Shown here: piece after piece, positions 1 to 10,112 of the stretch
How positions within the stretch are numbered: the first letter of the stretch is position 1
Layout of the letters: each line of letters begins with the position of its first letter
Source: Okapia johnstoni
Lineage: Eukaryota > Chordata > Mammalia > Artiodactyla > Giraffidae
DNA: 64,000 nucleotides
Direction of reading: 5' to 3'
NCBI GenBank assembly: GCA_024291935.2
Contig: CM044310.1
Location: forward strand, 116,818,213 to 116,882,212
Notes under the pieces: model-generated
Database searches by the model: none
What the model was told of the DNA's origin: nothing
The model's input: the letters and a program-made list of their open reading frames with translations, nothing else
Program-made: the position numbers and the translations under genes

Positions 1-139
1 GGGCGAGTGCCAGGGGCTGGAGGCGCGGAACCGGGAGCTGAGGGAGAGGGCGGAGTCGGTGGAGCGGGAGATCCAGTACGTCAAGGATCTGCTCATCGAA
101 GTGTACAAGGCTCGGAGCCAGAGGACCAGGAACAGCTAG
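1..139 (+). CDS. ATF5: ATF5 C-terminus (last exon, partial)
   Basis: This is the end of the leucine-zipper part of the bZIP transcription factor ATF5, a nuclear stress-response and survival factor of the CREB/ATF family. Base 1 finishes a codon begun outside the window, and 45 codons follow from base 2 to the TAG at 137-139. The reading contains [20 protein letters not shown] and then [16 protein letters not shown]. Heptad-spaced leucines and valines, and the ARSQRTR tail, are characteristic of ATF5. The basic region and most of the protein lie to the left. The neighbours SIGLEC11-like, VRK3 and ZNF473 match the human order, which supports the call. The last two residues (NS) differ slightly from the human ending as I recall it. 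Confidence 0.93.
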   Translation, partial: GECQGLEARNRELRERAESVEREIQYVKDLLIEVYKARSQRTRNS

Positions 140-775
140 CCGGGCCGGGGCTTCGGCTCCGGGGCGGAGGTGGGAGGGTCCCCAGTCATCCGCCTGCCTC
201 CAGCTTCCTTCCAAAGCCTCCGTCCCTCCTCCTCTCCCTCTCTCCCCTTCCCCTCTCCTTTTATTCTTGCCTCTCCTTCCCACCCCCGCCACCCCCCCGA
301 ATCAGGAAATGTTTGGCATTAGTCAGCATTTACGCCCTTCAAGTAACATCTGAGGAACAGAGGCCCATGGGGAATTTGGGAGGCAGGGGAGAGCTTGGAA
401 ACCCGGTCTCCCAAGCAGGGAAGTGAGCCCAGGAAGCCCTGCAGAACGTCTGTGCAAAGGAGAGCGGGGAAGCCATCTGGAGACCAAGTCAGGGAGGGTG
501 CAAAGAAAGGTGCCCAAGGAATGAGCAAAACAAACCAAGTGACCTTGGGAACTACATTTGGAGGTGGAACCAAGAGGTAGCCGACGTGGCAGAGCAGGTG
601 CATATTTGGGGGGGTCTGGGGGAGTGGCCATAATGGGTGTTGGGGTGTACATTTTAGCTCGGGGAGGAAACCAGTGTTTTGTGAAGGTGTTGGGAAGGTG
701 CGGGAGGGCAGGGACTGATCCTTTTGGAAGGGGGCTTTGTGAATGGAAATAAAAGGAAGAATTTCCTCTGATTCT
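140..775 (+). other. ATF5: ATF5 3' untranslated region
   Basis: Non-coding sequence runs from the stop codon to just past a canonical poly(A) signal. The first 150 bases are strongly C/T-rich with C-runs near 285-297. No interspersed repeat is obvious, which fits transcribed unique sequence. The cleavage point is inferred from the signal and the T/G-rich stretch after 770. Confidence 0.75.
748..753 (+). terminator. ATF5: ATF5 poly(A) signal
   Basis: AATAAA hexamer about 610 bases after the stop codon, followed 15-35 bases later by a T/G-rich element (ctgtgcgtcttgtctttg). This is the usual mammalian cleavage and polyadenylation layout. Confidence 0.75.
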
Positions 776-1879
776 GTGCGTCTTGTCTTTGAAAGGAGAA
801 GCTGGGGAGAGGGCAGTCTTAGACCAAAGACAATAATGGAAATAACGTAATACTTAGAGTCAAGCACACACTTTCCACACGGTCAAAGCCAAGACGAGAC
901 TGATTGAACTGGCAGACATACAAGACCCGCTTTTAACTTCCATTTAGTACGTAGACAGTGAAAGAAAGAATAGCCAAAGGTGCCAGCTCCCCATGGTCCT
1001 TGTCACCAAAAAGGGTGACGCCAAAGGGGCTGGGTGGCTGGAGCACAGCTATGGGGCACCCGGTGTTAAAACAGCAATCGCATTGTGCTGTCAGAGCCAA
1101 GATTCCAGGGGAAGTCAGGAGGTAAGTGAGCGGTGACCTGGTAGTGGAGAGTCGGATCTGGGTGCTAACCCTTTCTCTATGATAATCTTTCTTTATGAGC
1201 TGGAAAAAAAATTCGTGCAGATGGGCACCCATTACAGAATTGGGAATCAATTTAAAGGGTTCTGACCAGTGTTTAAAGATACAAATAGAAGAGTAGAAAA
1301 TACCATGTATCACAGAGTGGTATTTTGCCAGACTATGTTGATGTCATATCTTACTTTGCATCACGGTAAGTAAAAGTTTGGAAGCCACTGGTAGACGGCA
1401 GCCAGCATCATACACCTGATTTTCAGACACTGCCCACTAATACAACCGCTATCAACTCACTTTGAGATGCCCGATCCCACTCCGCCCAAAGCAAACGTTT
1501 CCTGCCTCCCGGCGGCTCTGTCTTAGCAGGACTCTACCGCCAGGTGGCGCCCGTGCCCCGACGTGAATGAGTTATCCTCTATCCTCTATTCAGCCCAAGC
1601 CCGTGATCTCCTTGGGGTTCCCTCTCGCCCTGAGGGTCGGGTTTACTGGGACTAGAAGCCCTGAACACGAATAGAATTCCCCGAACAGACCAGAACAGAC
1701 CACGGCAGGAGGGCGCAGGCGGTCAGAAGGGATGTGGCCATCCTAAGATACCCACTTATCCCTTCATTCCACAATGTTCATTAAATGCCTCCGTGCACCT
1801 CCCAGAGCGCATATTCTGTGGGGGAGGACGGACAAGACCTCAAATTCACCACCCCGCCGGTTCAGGGAGGCCTTCTCGC
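776..1879. other. intergenic, no gene recognised
   Basis: Sequence just downstream of ATF5. I see no spliced exon, RNA gene or young repeat here; short open frames lack any family signature. The one item of note is the CTCF-like motif at 1537. Confidence 0.5.
1537..1550 (+). promoter_or_regulatory. candidate CTCF binding motif
   Basis: The 14-mer ccgccaggtggcgc differs at one position from the CTCF core consensus CCASYAGRKGGCRS, and sits in a locally GC-rich stretch between ATF5 and the SIGLEC gene. Boundary function is inference. Confidence 0.45.
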
Positions 1880-2068
1880 CTAGACTGGTGTGAGACAACC
1901 CGGGTGGAGTCCTCCCAGCTGTGTGACCTTGGGCAGCTTGCATAGCCTCTCTGTGCCTCAGTTTCCTCTGCTCTAAAATGGGCCTAATAACACCTGCTTC
2001 ACAGGGCTATCATGAATATTAAATGAGTTAATATTTGTAAATTACTTTGAAGGGTCTGGTATGTTTGT
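1880..2068 (+). repeat. MIR SINE
   Basis: Contains the MIR core (agctgtgtgaccttgggc), the 'cctctctgtgcctcagtttcc' type segment and a tail like 'attaaatgagttaatatttg'. An old tRNA-derived mammalian SINE in sense orientation. Confidence 0.8.
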
Positions 2069-2732
2069 TACATCAATTGCTAAAAATTTCCATTTTACAG
2101 AAAAGAAAACTGAGGATCACAGTAGGGAAGTGAATCACCAAAGCCATATTTTTTTCTCCTAAGGAGAACTCTTTGAGTTGAGCCCAGTGGTCCACAATTC
2201 CCAGCCCAGAGGCTATTCCTTGGCATTGCACTTGGGGTAGAAATAAACCCCGTTTCCTTGGCATAGTGGCAGGGCGGGGGCGGGGGCAGGCGATGCGGGT
2301 GCCGAAGCCAGTGAAATACTCTAGCAGAGCCCAGGGCCCTACAACACAACAGTCAGTGTTGGAATCACGACTGAAACTAGCATGGAGCCCTGTCTCTGGG
2401 TCAGCAGAATAGCCGGACAAGTAAATAAATCATTTTCTTACCATCAGTGACACCCACACTGCAGTACAGATGTACAAGGAAAGGAAAGTGAGCTTGTCAA
2501 TAAGATTCATGGCGCTGCCTCTTCAGTACTGAATTGTGATAACTATAAAGTAAGGTTGGGCTTGGCATTAGGCCTCTTTCAGGAGAAGGGGATCTAACAG
2601 GGCCAGAGGGTGCAGGCCAATTACATGACCAGGTTCCAAGATACCTGTATCACCTATACCTGCTGCTCTGTGGTCTTGCCCTGAACGTTCAACCATGTTC
2701 AAGTTCCGCTTGGAGTTCCCTATGACCATTTT

Positions 2733-3233
2733 GGGCTTCCCAGGTGGCTCAGTTCAGTTCAGTTGCTGTCATGTCCAACTCTTTGCAACCCCATGGACTG
2801 CAGCACACCAGGCTTCCCTGTCCATCAACAACTCCCGGAGTTTGCTCAAACTCATGTCCATTGAGTCAGTGATGCCATCCAACCATCTCATCCTCTGTCA
2901 TCCCCTTCTCCTCCCGCCTTCAATCTTTCCCAGCATCAGGGTCTTTTCCAAGGAGTCAGTTCTTCGAATCAGGGGGCCAAAGTATTGGAGTTTCAGCTTC
3001 AGCATCAGTCCTTCCGATGAATATTCAGGACTGATGTCCTTTAGGATAGACTGGTTGGATCTCCTTTCAGTCCGAGGGACTCTCAAGAGTCTTCTCCAAT
3101 ACCACAGTTTGAAAGCATCAATTCTTCAGTGCTCAGCTTTCTTTAGAGTCCAGCTCTCACATCCAGACATGACTCATACATGACCCAGGTGGCTCAGGGG
3201 TAGAGAAATCGACCTGCAAGTGCAGGAAAAAAA
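2733..3233 (+). repeat. tRNA-derived SINE split by BovB
   Basis: The SINE head gggcttcccaggtggctcag lies at 2733-2752. Its continuation (gtagagaaatcgacctgcaagtgcagg-like) resumes after 3197 and ends in an A-run near 3233. The BovB fragment sits between the two halves. Confidence 0.7.
2753..3183 (-). mobile_element. BovB (RTE-clade LINE) 3' fragment
   Basis: Reverse-strand translation of 3086-2898 gives BovB ORF2 C-terminal sequence (RRSNQSILKDISPEYSSEG and LKLKLQYFGPLIRRTDSLEK). The left end carries the BovB 3' tail of ttcag/tgaac pentamers, so the element is 5'-truncated at 3183. Flanking 14-base duplications cccaggtggctcag at 2739-2752 and 3184-3197 mark the insertion, and they are themselves SINE sequence. 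BovB is the retrotransposon family known for horizontal spread between reptiles and ruminants. The frame is no longer fully open. Confidence 0.9.
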
Positions 3234-3269
3234 AGTTATGGCCACCAAAGAAGAAAGCAGGGCGAGGGG

Positions 3270-3488
3270 TAAATTAGAGTTTGGGATCTAAAGATATGAA
3301 CTACTACATATCAAATAGGCAAACAGCAAGGACCTGCTGTATTCAGCACAGGGAACTCTGCTCAATATTTTGTAATAACCTGTAATGGGAAAGAATCTGA
3401 AAAAGAACACATATATGTATATATCTAACTGAATCACTTTGCTGTACACCTGAGACTAACACACTGTAAATCAACTGTACTCCATTTT
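3270..3488 (+). repeat. L1 3' end fragment
   Basis: Typical artiodactyl L1 3'-UTR wording: 'cagcacagggaactctgctc', 'gaatcactttgctgtacacc', 'aacacactgtaaatcaactg'. The same tail recurs at 23600, 56466 and 58815. Confidence 0.7.
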
Positions 3489-3491
3489 TTA

Positions 3492-3750
3492 AAAATCTGT
3501 AACATGTAATTTACAATTTTAACCATCTTAAAATGTGTAATTCAGTGGCATCTGGCACATTCATAATGTGGTACAAGCATCACCGCTATCTCATTCCAGA
3601 ATTTTTTCATCCTTTCCCCCACCCCAAACAGGAACCCTAAACCGGTTAAACAGTCACCCTCAAAACTGCTCTCCCCTCAGCTCCTGGAAACCACTAATCT
3701 GCCTTCTGCCCCTATGACTGCCCAGTTTGAACACTTCATATAAAGGGACT
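3492..3750 (+). repeat. older L1M 3' fragment
   Basis: Diverged mammalian L1 3'-UTR text: 'gtaattcagtggcatc', 'caagcatcaccgctatctc', 'cctggaaaccactaatctgc', 'catataaagggactcatgc'. A second copy is at 8777. Confidence 0.6.
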
Positions 3751-3767
3751 CATGCAATATTTATGTG

Positions 3768-4110
3768 CAAGAACAGAGCCCTCAAAGGTATCCAGGTCCT
3801 AACCTTTGGAAACCTGTGGATGGTAATTTCTGTGGTAGAAAGGACCCTGCTGATGTGGTTAAGCTAAGCATTTTGAGATGGGGCAGTTATCAGGGATTCC
3901 CTGAGTTGGCCCTAAGTGTAACCACAAGGATTTTCCTAAGAGGGAGGCGGAGGGAGATTTGAACACAGAAGAGAAGGAAGTGTGATGGAAAAGCAGATGA
4001 AAACGGAGTCAGGCAGAGAAAGTGCTATGCCACTGGCTTTGCAGATGGTGGAAGGGTCCAGGGGGAAGGAAGATGGGTTCTCCCCTAGAGCCTCTCAAGG
4101 GAGCAGGGCT
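3768..4110 (+). repeat. MLT1-like LTR fragment
   Basis: Reads like the sense strand of a mammalian MaLR LTR: 'cctttggaaacctgtgg', 'gatgtggttaagctaagc', 'agagggaggcgg', 'ctcccctagagcctctc'. Much diverged. Family assignment is by recollection. Confidence 0.5.
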
Positions 4111-4111
4111 T

Positions 4112-4640
4112 CAATTTCAACTTATAACAACACAAATACATTCTCTACAGTTCTGGAGTCCACAAGTCCAAAGGGAGTCTCAGGGGGATAAAATCAAGGT
4201 GTTGGCAGCGGTTGTTTCTTCCAAGAGGATCTTGGGGTGAATCTCCTCCTTGCTTTTGGCAGGTTTGGGTGGTGGTTCACTTGTTAGTCGCTCAGTCGTG
4301 TCCGACTCTTTTGCGTCCCCCTGGGCAGCAGTCCCCCAGGCCCCTCTGTCCGTGGTATTTCTCAGGGAGCCGCCAGGGAAGCCCTGAAGGTATCGCTACA
4401 ATCTCTTGTATTGCCGTCTACTCCTTTCCCCCTGCAGTGGTCTGAGCTCCCTCTGCCTCTCTCTCATAAACCTGTGATCACAGTGAGGGTCCACCTGGGG
4501 AATCTCTCCATCCCAAGATCCTGAATGTGATAACAGCTGCAAAGGCCTTTTGTCCTGCAAGGTAACATAGTCACAGGTTCCAGGGATTAAGACCGGAATG
4601 TCTCTGGGGGCCTATTCAGCCAATCACAGACACTGTCTTT
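4112..4640 (-). repeat. MaLR-like repeat, interrupted
   Basis: The left part resembles the antisense MLT1 segment ('ctctacagttctggagtcc', 'aaaatcaaggtgttggcagc'). The right part, 4386-4640, continues old LTR-like text. A Bov-tA fragment lies between. Confidence 0.4.
4278..4375 (-). repeat. Bov-tA SINE fragment
   Basis: Contains 'gttagtcgctcagtcgtgtc' and 'cccctctgtccgtgg', then breaks off. A diverged, truncated antisense copy. Confidence 0.75.
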
Positions 4641-4840
4641 TAGAATCCTCCATCTGGGATGGGACTTAAGAAGTGGCCAACTCGGACAGCATTTATACTT
4701 TTCAGGCAAAGAAACAATAAATCTGTGAGGAGTTGACAGGATAAAGAGGCTTTGGGTGCCCAAGTAGTGAGAATCTAAGGAGAATTTAGTCTTGTGACGG
4801 TAAATTAAGGCAGTAACCCAAAATTTCCCAAGGTTTGTTT

Positions 4841-5050
4841 GGACTTCCCCGGTGGCTCAGATGGTCAAGAATCAGCCTGCAATGTGGGAGAACTGGGTTT
4901 GATCCCTGGGTTGGGAAGATCCCCTGGAGGAGGGCATGGCAACCCACTCCAGTATTCTTGCCTGGAGAATCCCCAAGGACAGAGGAGCCTGGCAGGCTAC
5001 AGTCCATGGAGTCGCAAAGAGTCGGACACGTCTGTGCGACTAAGTACAGG
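4841..5050 (+). repeat. Bov-tA SINE, full length
   Basis: Sense copy from ggacttccccggtggctcag through 'gagtcggacacgtctgtgcg'. Exact 11-base target-site duplications aaggtttgttt at 4830-4840 and 5051-5061. Confidence 0.92.
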
Positions 5051-5221
5051 AAGGTTTGTTTACTCAGGCTTTCTGGCTTGATTCCCTGTGTCTGCTGATA
5101 AGGGTGTCTCATTCCAGGTGTGGGGAGGATACCTTTCACAGGAGAGATTTATTTCCTGCTTTCAGGGAGAAAGAAAGGGGGGTCAGAGTGTTTTACATTC
5201 GTCATTTTTTCTTCTTTTTTA

Positions 5222-5398
5222 AAAAAACATTTATTTTTGGCTGTGTCAGGTCCTAGTTGCACGGGCTTCTCTCTAGTTGAGGCTTGTGGGTTCAGTTGCC
5301 CCGCAGCATGTGGGATCTTAGTTCCCCGACCAGGGATCGAACCCAAGTTCCCTGCATTGGAAGGTGGATTCTTAACCCCTGGACCGCCAGGGAAGTCC
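5222..5398 (-). repeat. CHR-2-type SINE
   Basis: Antisense copy: T-rich tail, 'ggctgtgtcaggtcctag', 'ccccgaccagggatcgaac', ending 'ccgccagggaagtcc'. Confidence 0.85.
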
Positions 5399-5399
5399 T

Positions 5400-6458
5400 G
5401 AAGCATATTTTGAGATGGCCTGTCCTGGGCCCCAAACACACTTGCAGACACGTACAAGAGCTTACATACCCCACATCGGGGGTACACTCTCCACCTTACT
5501 ATTTCTCCTGAGAGGGGTGGAACCCTATATCCAGGCTGCCGGACCTAGTTTTCAGGCCAAGGAGACCTAGAGGCGATGACATCTTCCGCAGCACAGAAAG
5601 AATAGAGTTCCTGACTTGCAGTGACACCTGGGTCCTCAGCACCCACAAAGTGCCCATGGCCTGTGGCCCTGGGTCTCCCTGGAATCCTGCCAGCGGCTGA
5701 CCTCTCCACTCCCAGTCTTTCTGGCCATCTATTGGACAAGCAATGAAGAGTCTACTTGATTTGAAAGAAGGGAAGTGTTCTGGGCCCATTTTGCAACTCC
5801 GCAGAAATTGGAAAACTGGCTCAAAATAAGACAAAGCAGAGACAGAGGTCCTGGTGCTCCTTCTCCTGCGAGCCTGTCCCCTGAGAGCTGCTCTCTGTGG
5901 CCTCCAGCCTGGGGTGCAGATGACACAGCAGCAAGGGCAAGAGGAGGACCCGCAGCTTGGTACCAGTGGGGACCATTCAGTTAAAAGTGATGTTGCCTTC
6001 TGTTTGAGAGACCAAGCAATAGGGAAGTAAAGTGAGGAACTAGCTAGAAATGAAAAGGAACTGAGCTTTTCTCTGTGCATTTTCAGGCTGCATTTATCCT
6101 GTTTCCTTCTATGTATTTGTAATAAACTCAGCAATTTTCCTGGTCAGCAACTCTCCATCCTACACAAGCTCTGGGCTCTGTGAGAGCTGATGATTGTGGG
6201 GCAGTGGCGGGATAGGGGGGGCGCGAACATGAGTTCTGGTCCCCAGGTTGGACAGACCCTCACAGGTGGGCACCGTCGCCCCCACTTAGGGAAACCATGG
6301 CTTTTTGCACCACAGTCTGAGGAGGGAAACAGACTGTTCTGAGGATTCCCCCAAACCACTCTGAAGTTTGGTGAGTCATTGGAAGGACTTAAAGAATTCA
6401 GAGAAACTGTTATACTGATGGTTTGTTACAACAGGATACAGATTACGATCTGCGTACC
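5400..6458. other. intergenic, no gene recognised
   Basis: Unique-looking sequence between SINEs. A 211-codon reverse frame (6134-5499) has no domain, no splice context and no start-region signature, so I do not call it. A tattoo of AATAAA at 6120 is not linked to a visible gene. Confidence 0.4.
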
Positions 6459-6582
6459 TGGGAATCCCCTAGGGGTCCAGTATTTAGGACTTGGCACTTT
6501 CACTGCCCAGGCTCCAATTTTGATTCCTGGTGGAGGAACTAAGATCTTGCAAGCCATGCGGTGCAGCCAAAGGGAAAAATAG
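6459..6582 (+). repeat. CHR-2-type SINE
   Basis: Sense copy: 'gggaatcccctaggggtcc', 'ggaggaactaagatcttgc', 'gcggtgcagccaaaggg'. Confidence 0.75.
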
Positions 6583-6591
6583 AGTAGAATG

Positions 6592-6805
6592 TTGTTGCTG
6601 TTTAGTCACTAAATCCTGTCTGATTCTTTTTGTGACCCCATGGACTGTAGCCCGCCAGGCTCCTCTGTTCATGGGATTTCTCAGCCAAGAGTATTGAAGT
6701 GGATTGCCATTTCCTTCTCCAGGGGATCTTCCCAACCCAGGGATAGAAGCCAAGTACCCTGCATTGGCAGGTGGATTCTTTACCACTGAGCCACCTGGGA
6801 AGCCC
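6592..6805 (-). repeat. Bov-tA SINE
   Basis: Antisense full-length copy ending 'tgagccacctgggaagccc'. It is flanked by related 'agaatag' stretches that may be its target-site duplication. Confidence 0.9.
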
Positions 6806-6923
6806 ACAGAATAGAAAATAGAATAGAATCTGCAAAGGAAAAATTGCCCAAGGCAGTATTGAGGGGAGACCAGGCACACACTTCCAGTGGCCTTTTCCAC
6901 TGTGGACAGTAATTTTCCCAGTG

Positions 6924-7275
6924 CTATGGACTGAATTGTGTCCCCTCGAGTTCATATGTTGAAGCCCTAACCCCCACACGTGACTGTAGTTGGAGAGGAA
7001 GACAAGGGAGCAAGGTTATGGCGGTCATAAGGATGGGATCCTTATACAATAGGATTAGTGTTCTTATAGGAAGAGACACAGACATGAGCGTTCTCTCTCT
7101 CTGTCTCTGCCACGTGAGGGAACAGTGAGGAGGCAGTCATCCCCCAGCCAGGCAGCAGGCCCTCACCAGGCAAACACCTTGATCTTGATCTTGGACTTCT
7201 GACCTCCAGACCTGTGGAGTACATTTCTGGTTTCTTTTTCTTCCCATTTATGTTGTATAAGTTGCCCAGAGTGTG
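6924..7275 (+). repeat. MLT1/MST-like MaLR LTR
   Basis: Sense LTR text: 'ctatggactgaattgtgtcc', 'catatgttgaagccctaacc', 'ggccctcaccaggcaaacac', 'gatcttggacttctgacctc'. Its 3' edge meets a Bov-tA. Confidence 0.65.
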
Positions 7276-7285
7276 GTATGTTGTG

Positions 7286-7612
7286 CTGTGCTGTGCTTAG
7301 TCACTCAGTCGTGTCTGACTCTTTGTGACCCCATGGACTGCAGCCCACCAGACTCCTCTGTCCATGGGGATTCTCCAGGCAAGAATACTGGAGTGGGTTG
7401 CCATGTCTTCCTCCAGGGGATCTTTCCAACCCAGGGATCGACCCCAGGTCTCCTGTATTGCAGGCAGATTCTTTACTGTCTGAGCCACCAGGAAAGCCCA
7501 AGAATACTGGAGTGGGTAGCCTATCCCTTCTCCAGGGGATCGTCCCAACCCAAGAATTGAACCAGGTTCTTCTGCATTGCAGGCAGGTTCTTTACTAGCT
7601 GAGTCATATGCT
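7286..7612 (-). repeat. Bov-tA SINE with internal partial duplication
   Basis: A full antisense copy (7286-7499) is followed without a gap by a second partial copy, 7500-7612, restarting at 'aagaatactggagtgggtag'. This extended form with a duplicated BovA part is a recurrent ruminant variant. Confidence 0.85.
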
Positions 7613-7699
7613 ACGGCGACTCAAAGCTGACCAATACACCCAGCGACGATGTGTGACAACACAGATGGAGCATAGACCTTGGAGTCCAGTGTTTTTACT

Positions 7700-7854
7700 G
7701 GGGGCCTGTTATAGGTTTGTGTCCCCCCCTCAAAAAAAAGATGTTCAAGTCCCAACCCCCCCAGTCCCTATGAATGGGACCTTATTTGGAAACAAGGTCT
7801 TTGCATGTGATCAAGTTAGGTGAAGTCATCAGGGAGGGCCCTAATCCAATATGA
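7700..7854 (+). repeat. MLT1-like LTR fragment
   Basis: 'ccttatttggaaacaaggtc', 'gcatgtgatcaagttaggtg', 'gagggccctaatccaatatg'. The LTR is interrupted by the SINE at 7855 and resumes briefly after 8097. Confidence 0.65.
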
Positions 7855-8084
7855 GGGGCTTCCCAGGTGGCACTAGTGGTAAAAACTCACCTGCCAGTGC
7901 AGGAGAGATGTAAGAGATGCAGGTTTGATCCCTGGGTCGGGGAGATCCCCTGGAGGAGGGCATGGCAACCCACTCCAGTACTCTTCCCTGGAGAATCCCC
8001 ATAGACAGAGGAACCTGGTGGGCTACAGTCCATAGGGTTGCAAAGAATCAGACATGACTGAAGTGACTTAGCACAAATGCGTGC
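7855..8084 (+). repeat. Bov-tA SINE, full length
   Basis: Sense copy inserted in an MLT1-like LTR with exact 12-base target-site duplications aatccaatatga at 7843-7854 and 8085-8096. Confidence 0.93.
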
Positions 8085-8224
8085 AATCCAATATGATTGG
8101 TAGGTATTCTTATTTTTTTAAAAAAAAGAAAATGTGGACACCAAGACACACATGCCAACGGCTTAGCATTCCCTCCCAGTTGTTGGGCAAAGCCCACACC
8201 TCTCTTTGGATGAGGTTAATTCTT

Positions 8225-8326
8225 TTTATTTTTTTTCTGGCCGTCTTAGTTCCCAGACCAGGGATTAAACCTGAAACCCCTGCAGTGGAAGCATGGAGTC
8301 TTCATTCTGGACTGCCAGGGAAATCC
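8225..8326 (-). repeat. CHR-2-type SINE, short
   Basis: Antisense copy of about 100 bases with exact 14-base target-site duplications tgaggttaattctt at 8211-8224 and 8327-8340. Being short between true duplications, it was 5'-truncated on insertion. Confidence 0.9.
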
Positions 8327-8648
8327 TGAGGTTAATTCTTGGCTACACGCATTTCCAGTCACTTGGGAAGCTGGGTTGGATGCCAGCAGAGTGGCCCCAG
8401 ATATGCGTCCTTCATTGCTATTTTGTTCTGACCTTCAGGAGAGGGATGGACGCTCATCAACTCAGCCTCTGGGCAGCGCTGACCACACTCTCCTTTTAGG
8501 GTGGGTCTCAGTCTGGAAGCTTCTCACCGGAGATGCCTAAATCTTTTGCAGGCCTCTGAGCAAAATGAAAATGTGTGGCCCCTTTGACAAAAAAAAGTAG
8601 GAAAAACCTTTTTCCTTTTTTCCTTAATATTAAAAAATAAAATTGACG

Positions 8649-8776
8649 TGGGATTTCCATGGCAGCCCAGTGGTTAAGATACAGAGCTTCCACTGCAGGG
8701 GGCACAGGTTCAACCCCTGGTCAGGGAACTAAGACCCCACAAGCCATGCAGTGTGGCCAAATTAAAAAAACAAAAA
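8649..8776 (+). repeat. CHR-2-type SINE
   Basis: Sense copy: 'gcagcccagtggttaagatac', 'ccctggtcagggaactaag', then 'gtgtggccaaatt' and an A-rich tail. Confidence 0.82.
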
Positions 8777-8985
8777 TCGTTGTAAAATATCCATCACGTA
8801 CAACTTACCATTCTCACCATTTTAAAGGATACAATTGTGTGACACAAAGTACATTCATGATGGTGTGTCACCCTCCCCACCATCTGGTTCCAGAACTTTT
8901 ACATCCCTCCCGAAAGGAGACCCCACACCCATCAACAGTCACACCTGCAGCCCCAGGCAACCACTAGTCTACTTTAAAATATAGG
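8777..8985 (+). repeat. L1M 3' fragment
   Basis: Second copy of the family seen at 3492: 'caacttaccattctcacc', 'gttccagaacttttacatc', 'caggcaaccactagtctac'. Confidence 0.6.
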
Positions 8986-9063
8986 CCCCTTCCGAGTATG
9001 CAGCCTTGTGCAAATATATATATGTTATAATAAATAATAATAAGTTGTAGTGTATATATAGTA

Positions 9064-9226
9064 ATGTATTTATGTGGCTGAGCCAGCTCTTAGTTCTTTG
9101 ATCTTCATTGCGGCATGCCAACTCTTAACTGCAGCATGTGGGATCTAGTTCCCCAACCAGACTGTGCATTGAACCCCCAGCATTGGGAGCCCACAGTCTT
9201 AGCCATTGGACCACCTCGGAAGTCCC
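9064..9226 (-). repeat. CHR-2-type SINE
   Basis: Antisense copy: 'atgtggctgagccagctc', 'gatctagttccccaaccag', ending 'ggaccacctcggaagtcc'. Confidence 0.82.
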
Positions 9227-9955
9227 TCTTCATCGTGTTTTTAATTGTACTAATTAATGTCCAATTCCTCAAGTGTGACTGGGGGTTGGAGAGGGTGAGC
9301 AGTGTAGACTCTCACAGGCACTCGACACAGCACATTCCAGAAGCTCTCTATGACCAAGTAGGGGGATGGAAGTGGGAAGGAGGCCGAGAACCTGTCCCTT
9401 GATCTAGGCTGTCCCTGGATTGGCCTGGTGTGATCCAAGCTTCCAGTTCCCCAGGTGCGTGCTTCTTATCCCATGAGATTTCACTTACAGAACACAAAGT
9501 CCAAGATCAAAATTATTAGGAATTTCAAGATGACAACCTTAGAGCATCAAGCCTCAACCGGGAAGCCCTTCGGAGCATGGGGCCCTGTGTAAATATTCCA
9601 CTTCCTACTGTGGAGCTGGAGGCCTTGTGTGGACACAGACATGTCCCCAGGACAGGCAGAGAGGTTGTGTCCTTTGGGGATCCTGGGTTTGGGGTCACGC
9701 AAACAGTGAGGCAGGATTTGTGAGGTCTTGCCTTCCTCTGCCCTCAGCTCCTTCATGGAGTAGACATTTGCCTGGCAAATGAATGAATGACTGAATCCCT
9801 GCCTCTGGAGCCCCTCCCCACCCATTTCCCTTGAGAGCCCCACTCGCCCGAGGCTGACCCGGGGTGGCTGTGTCCTGAATTAGAAGTGCCCTGCAACTTC
9901 CAAGCACGAAAGGAGAAGTCAGAAGAGATGTTTCCCAGACATCGGCAGCTCCGAG

Positions 9956-9966
9956 CTTCCTCTTTT
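9956..9966 (-). promoter_or_regulatory. candidate PU.1 (ETS) site upstream of the SIGLEC gene
   Basis: On the reverse strand this reads aaaagaggaag, the purine-rich PU.1 core, about 110 bases before the SIGLEC ATG. A myeloid ETS site fits a microglia/macrophage siglec, but one motif is weak evidence. Confidence 0.35.
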
Positions 9967-10072
9967 GCTTGTTTGTGGATGGTCCCTTTCCCCTTCCTGT
10001 TGGAGCTTCCTTCACGGACAGACAGGCAGGTCCAGAAACTGGGCTGCCCTGGGAACTCCTGGCCCCTCAGAC

Positions 10073-10112
10073 ATGGAGAGGCTGCTGCTGCTGCTGCCCC
10101 TGCTGTGGGCGG
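10073..10112 (+). CDS. SIGLEC11: SIGLEC11-like exon 1, signal peptide
   Basis: ATG in good context (gacATGg) starts MERLLLLLPLLWA, a leucine-rich signal peptide. Donor GTGAGT at 10113, phase 1. Confidence 0.85.

Noticed and set aside
2695..3183. 162-codon + strand frame
   Set aside because: It is the antisense of BovB; the meaningful coding strand is the reverse one.
4841..4915. tRNA-like heads of Bov-tA and CHR-2 SINEs as tRNA genes
   Set aside because: All are followed by SINE bodies and tails and recur dozens of times. None forms an isolated intact tRNA.
5499..6134. 211-codon reverse-strand frame in the intergenic region
   Set aside because: No recognisable protein feature and no flanking exon signals.
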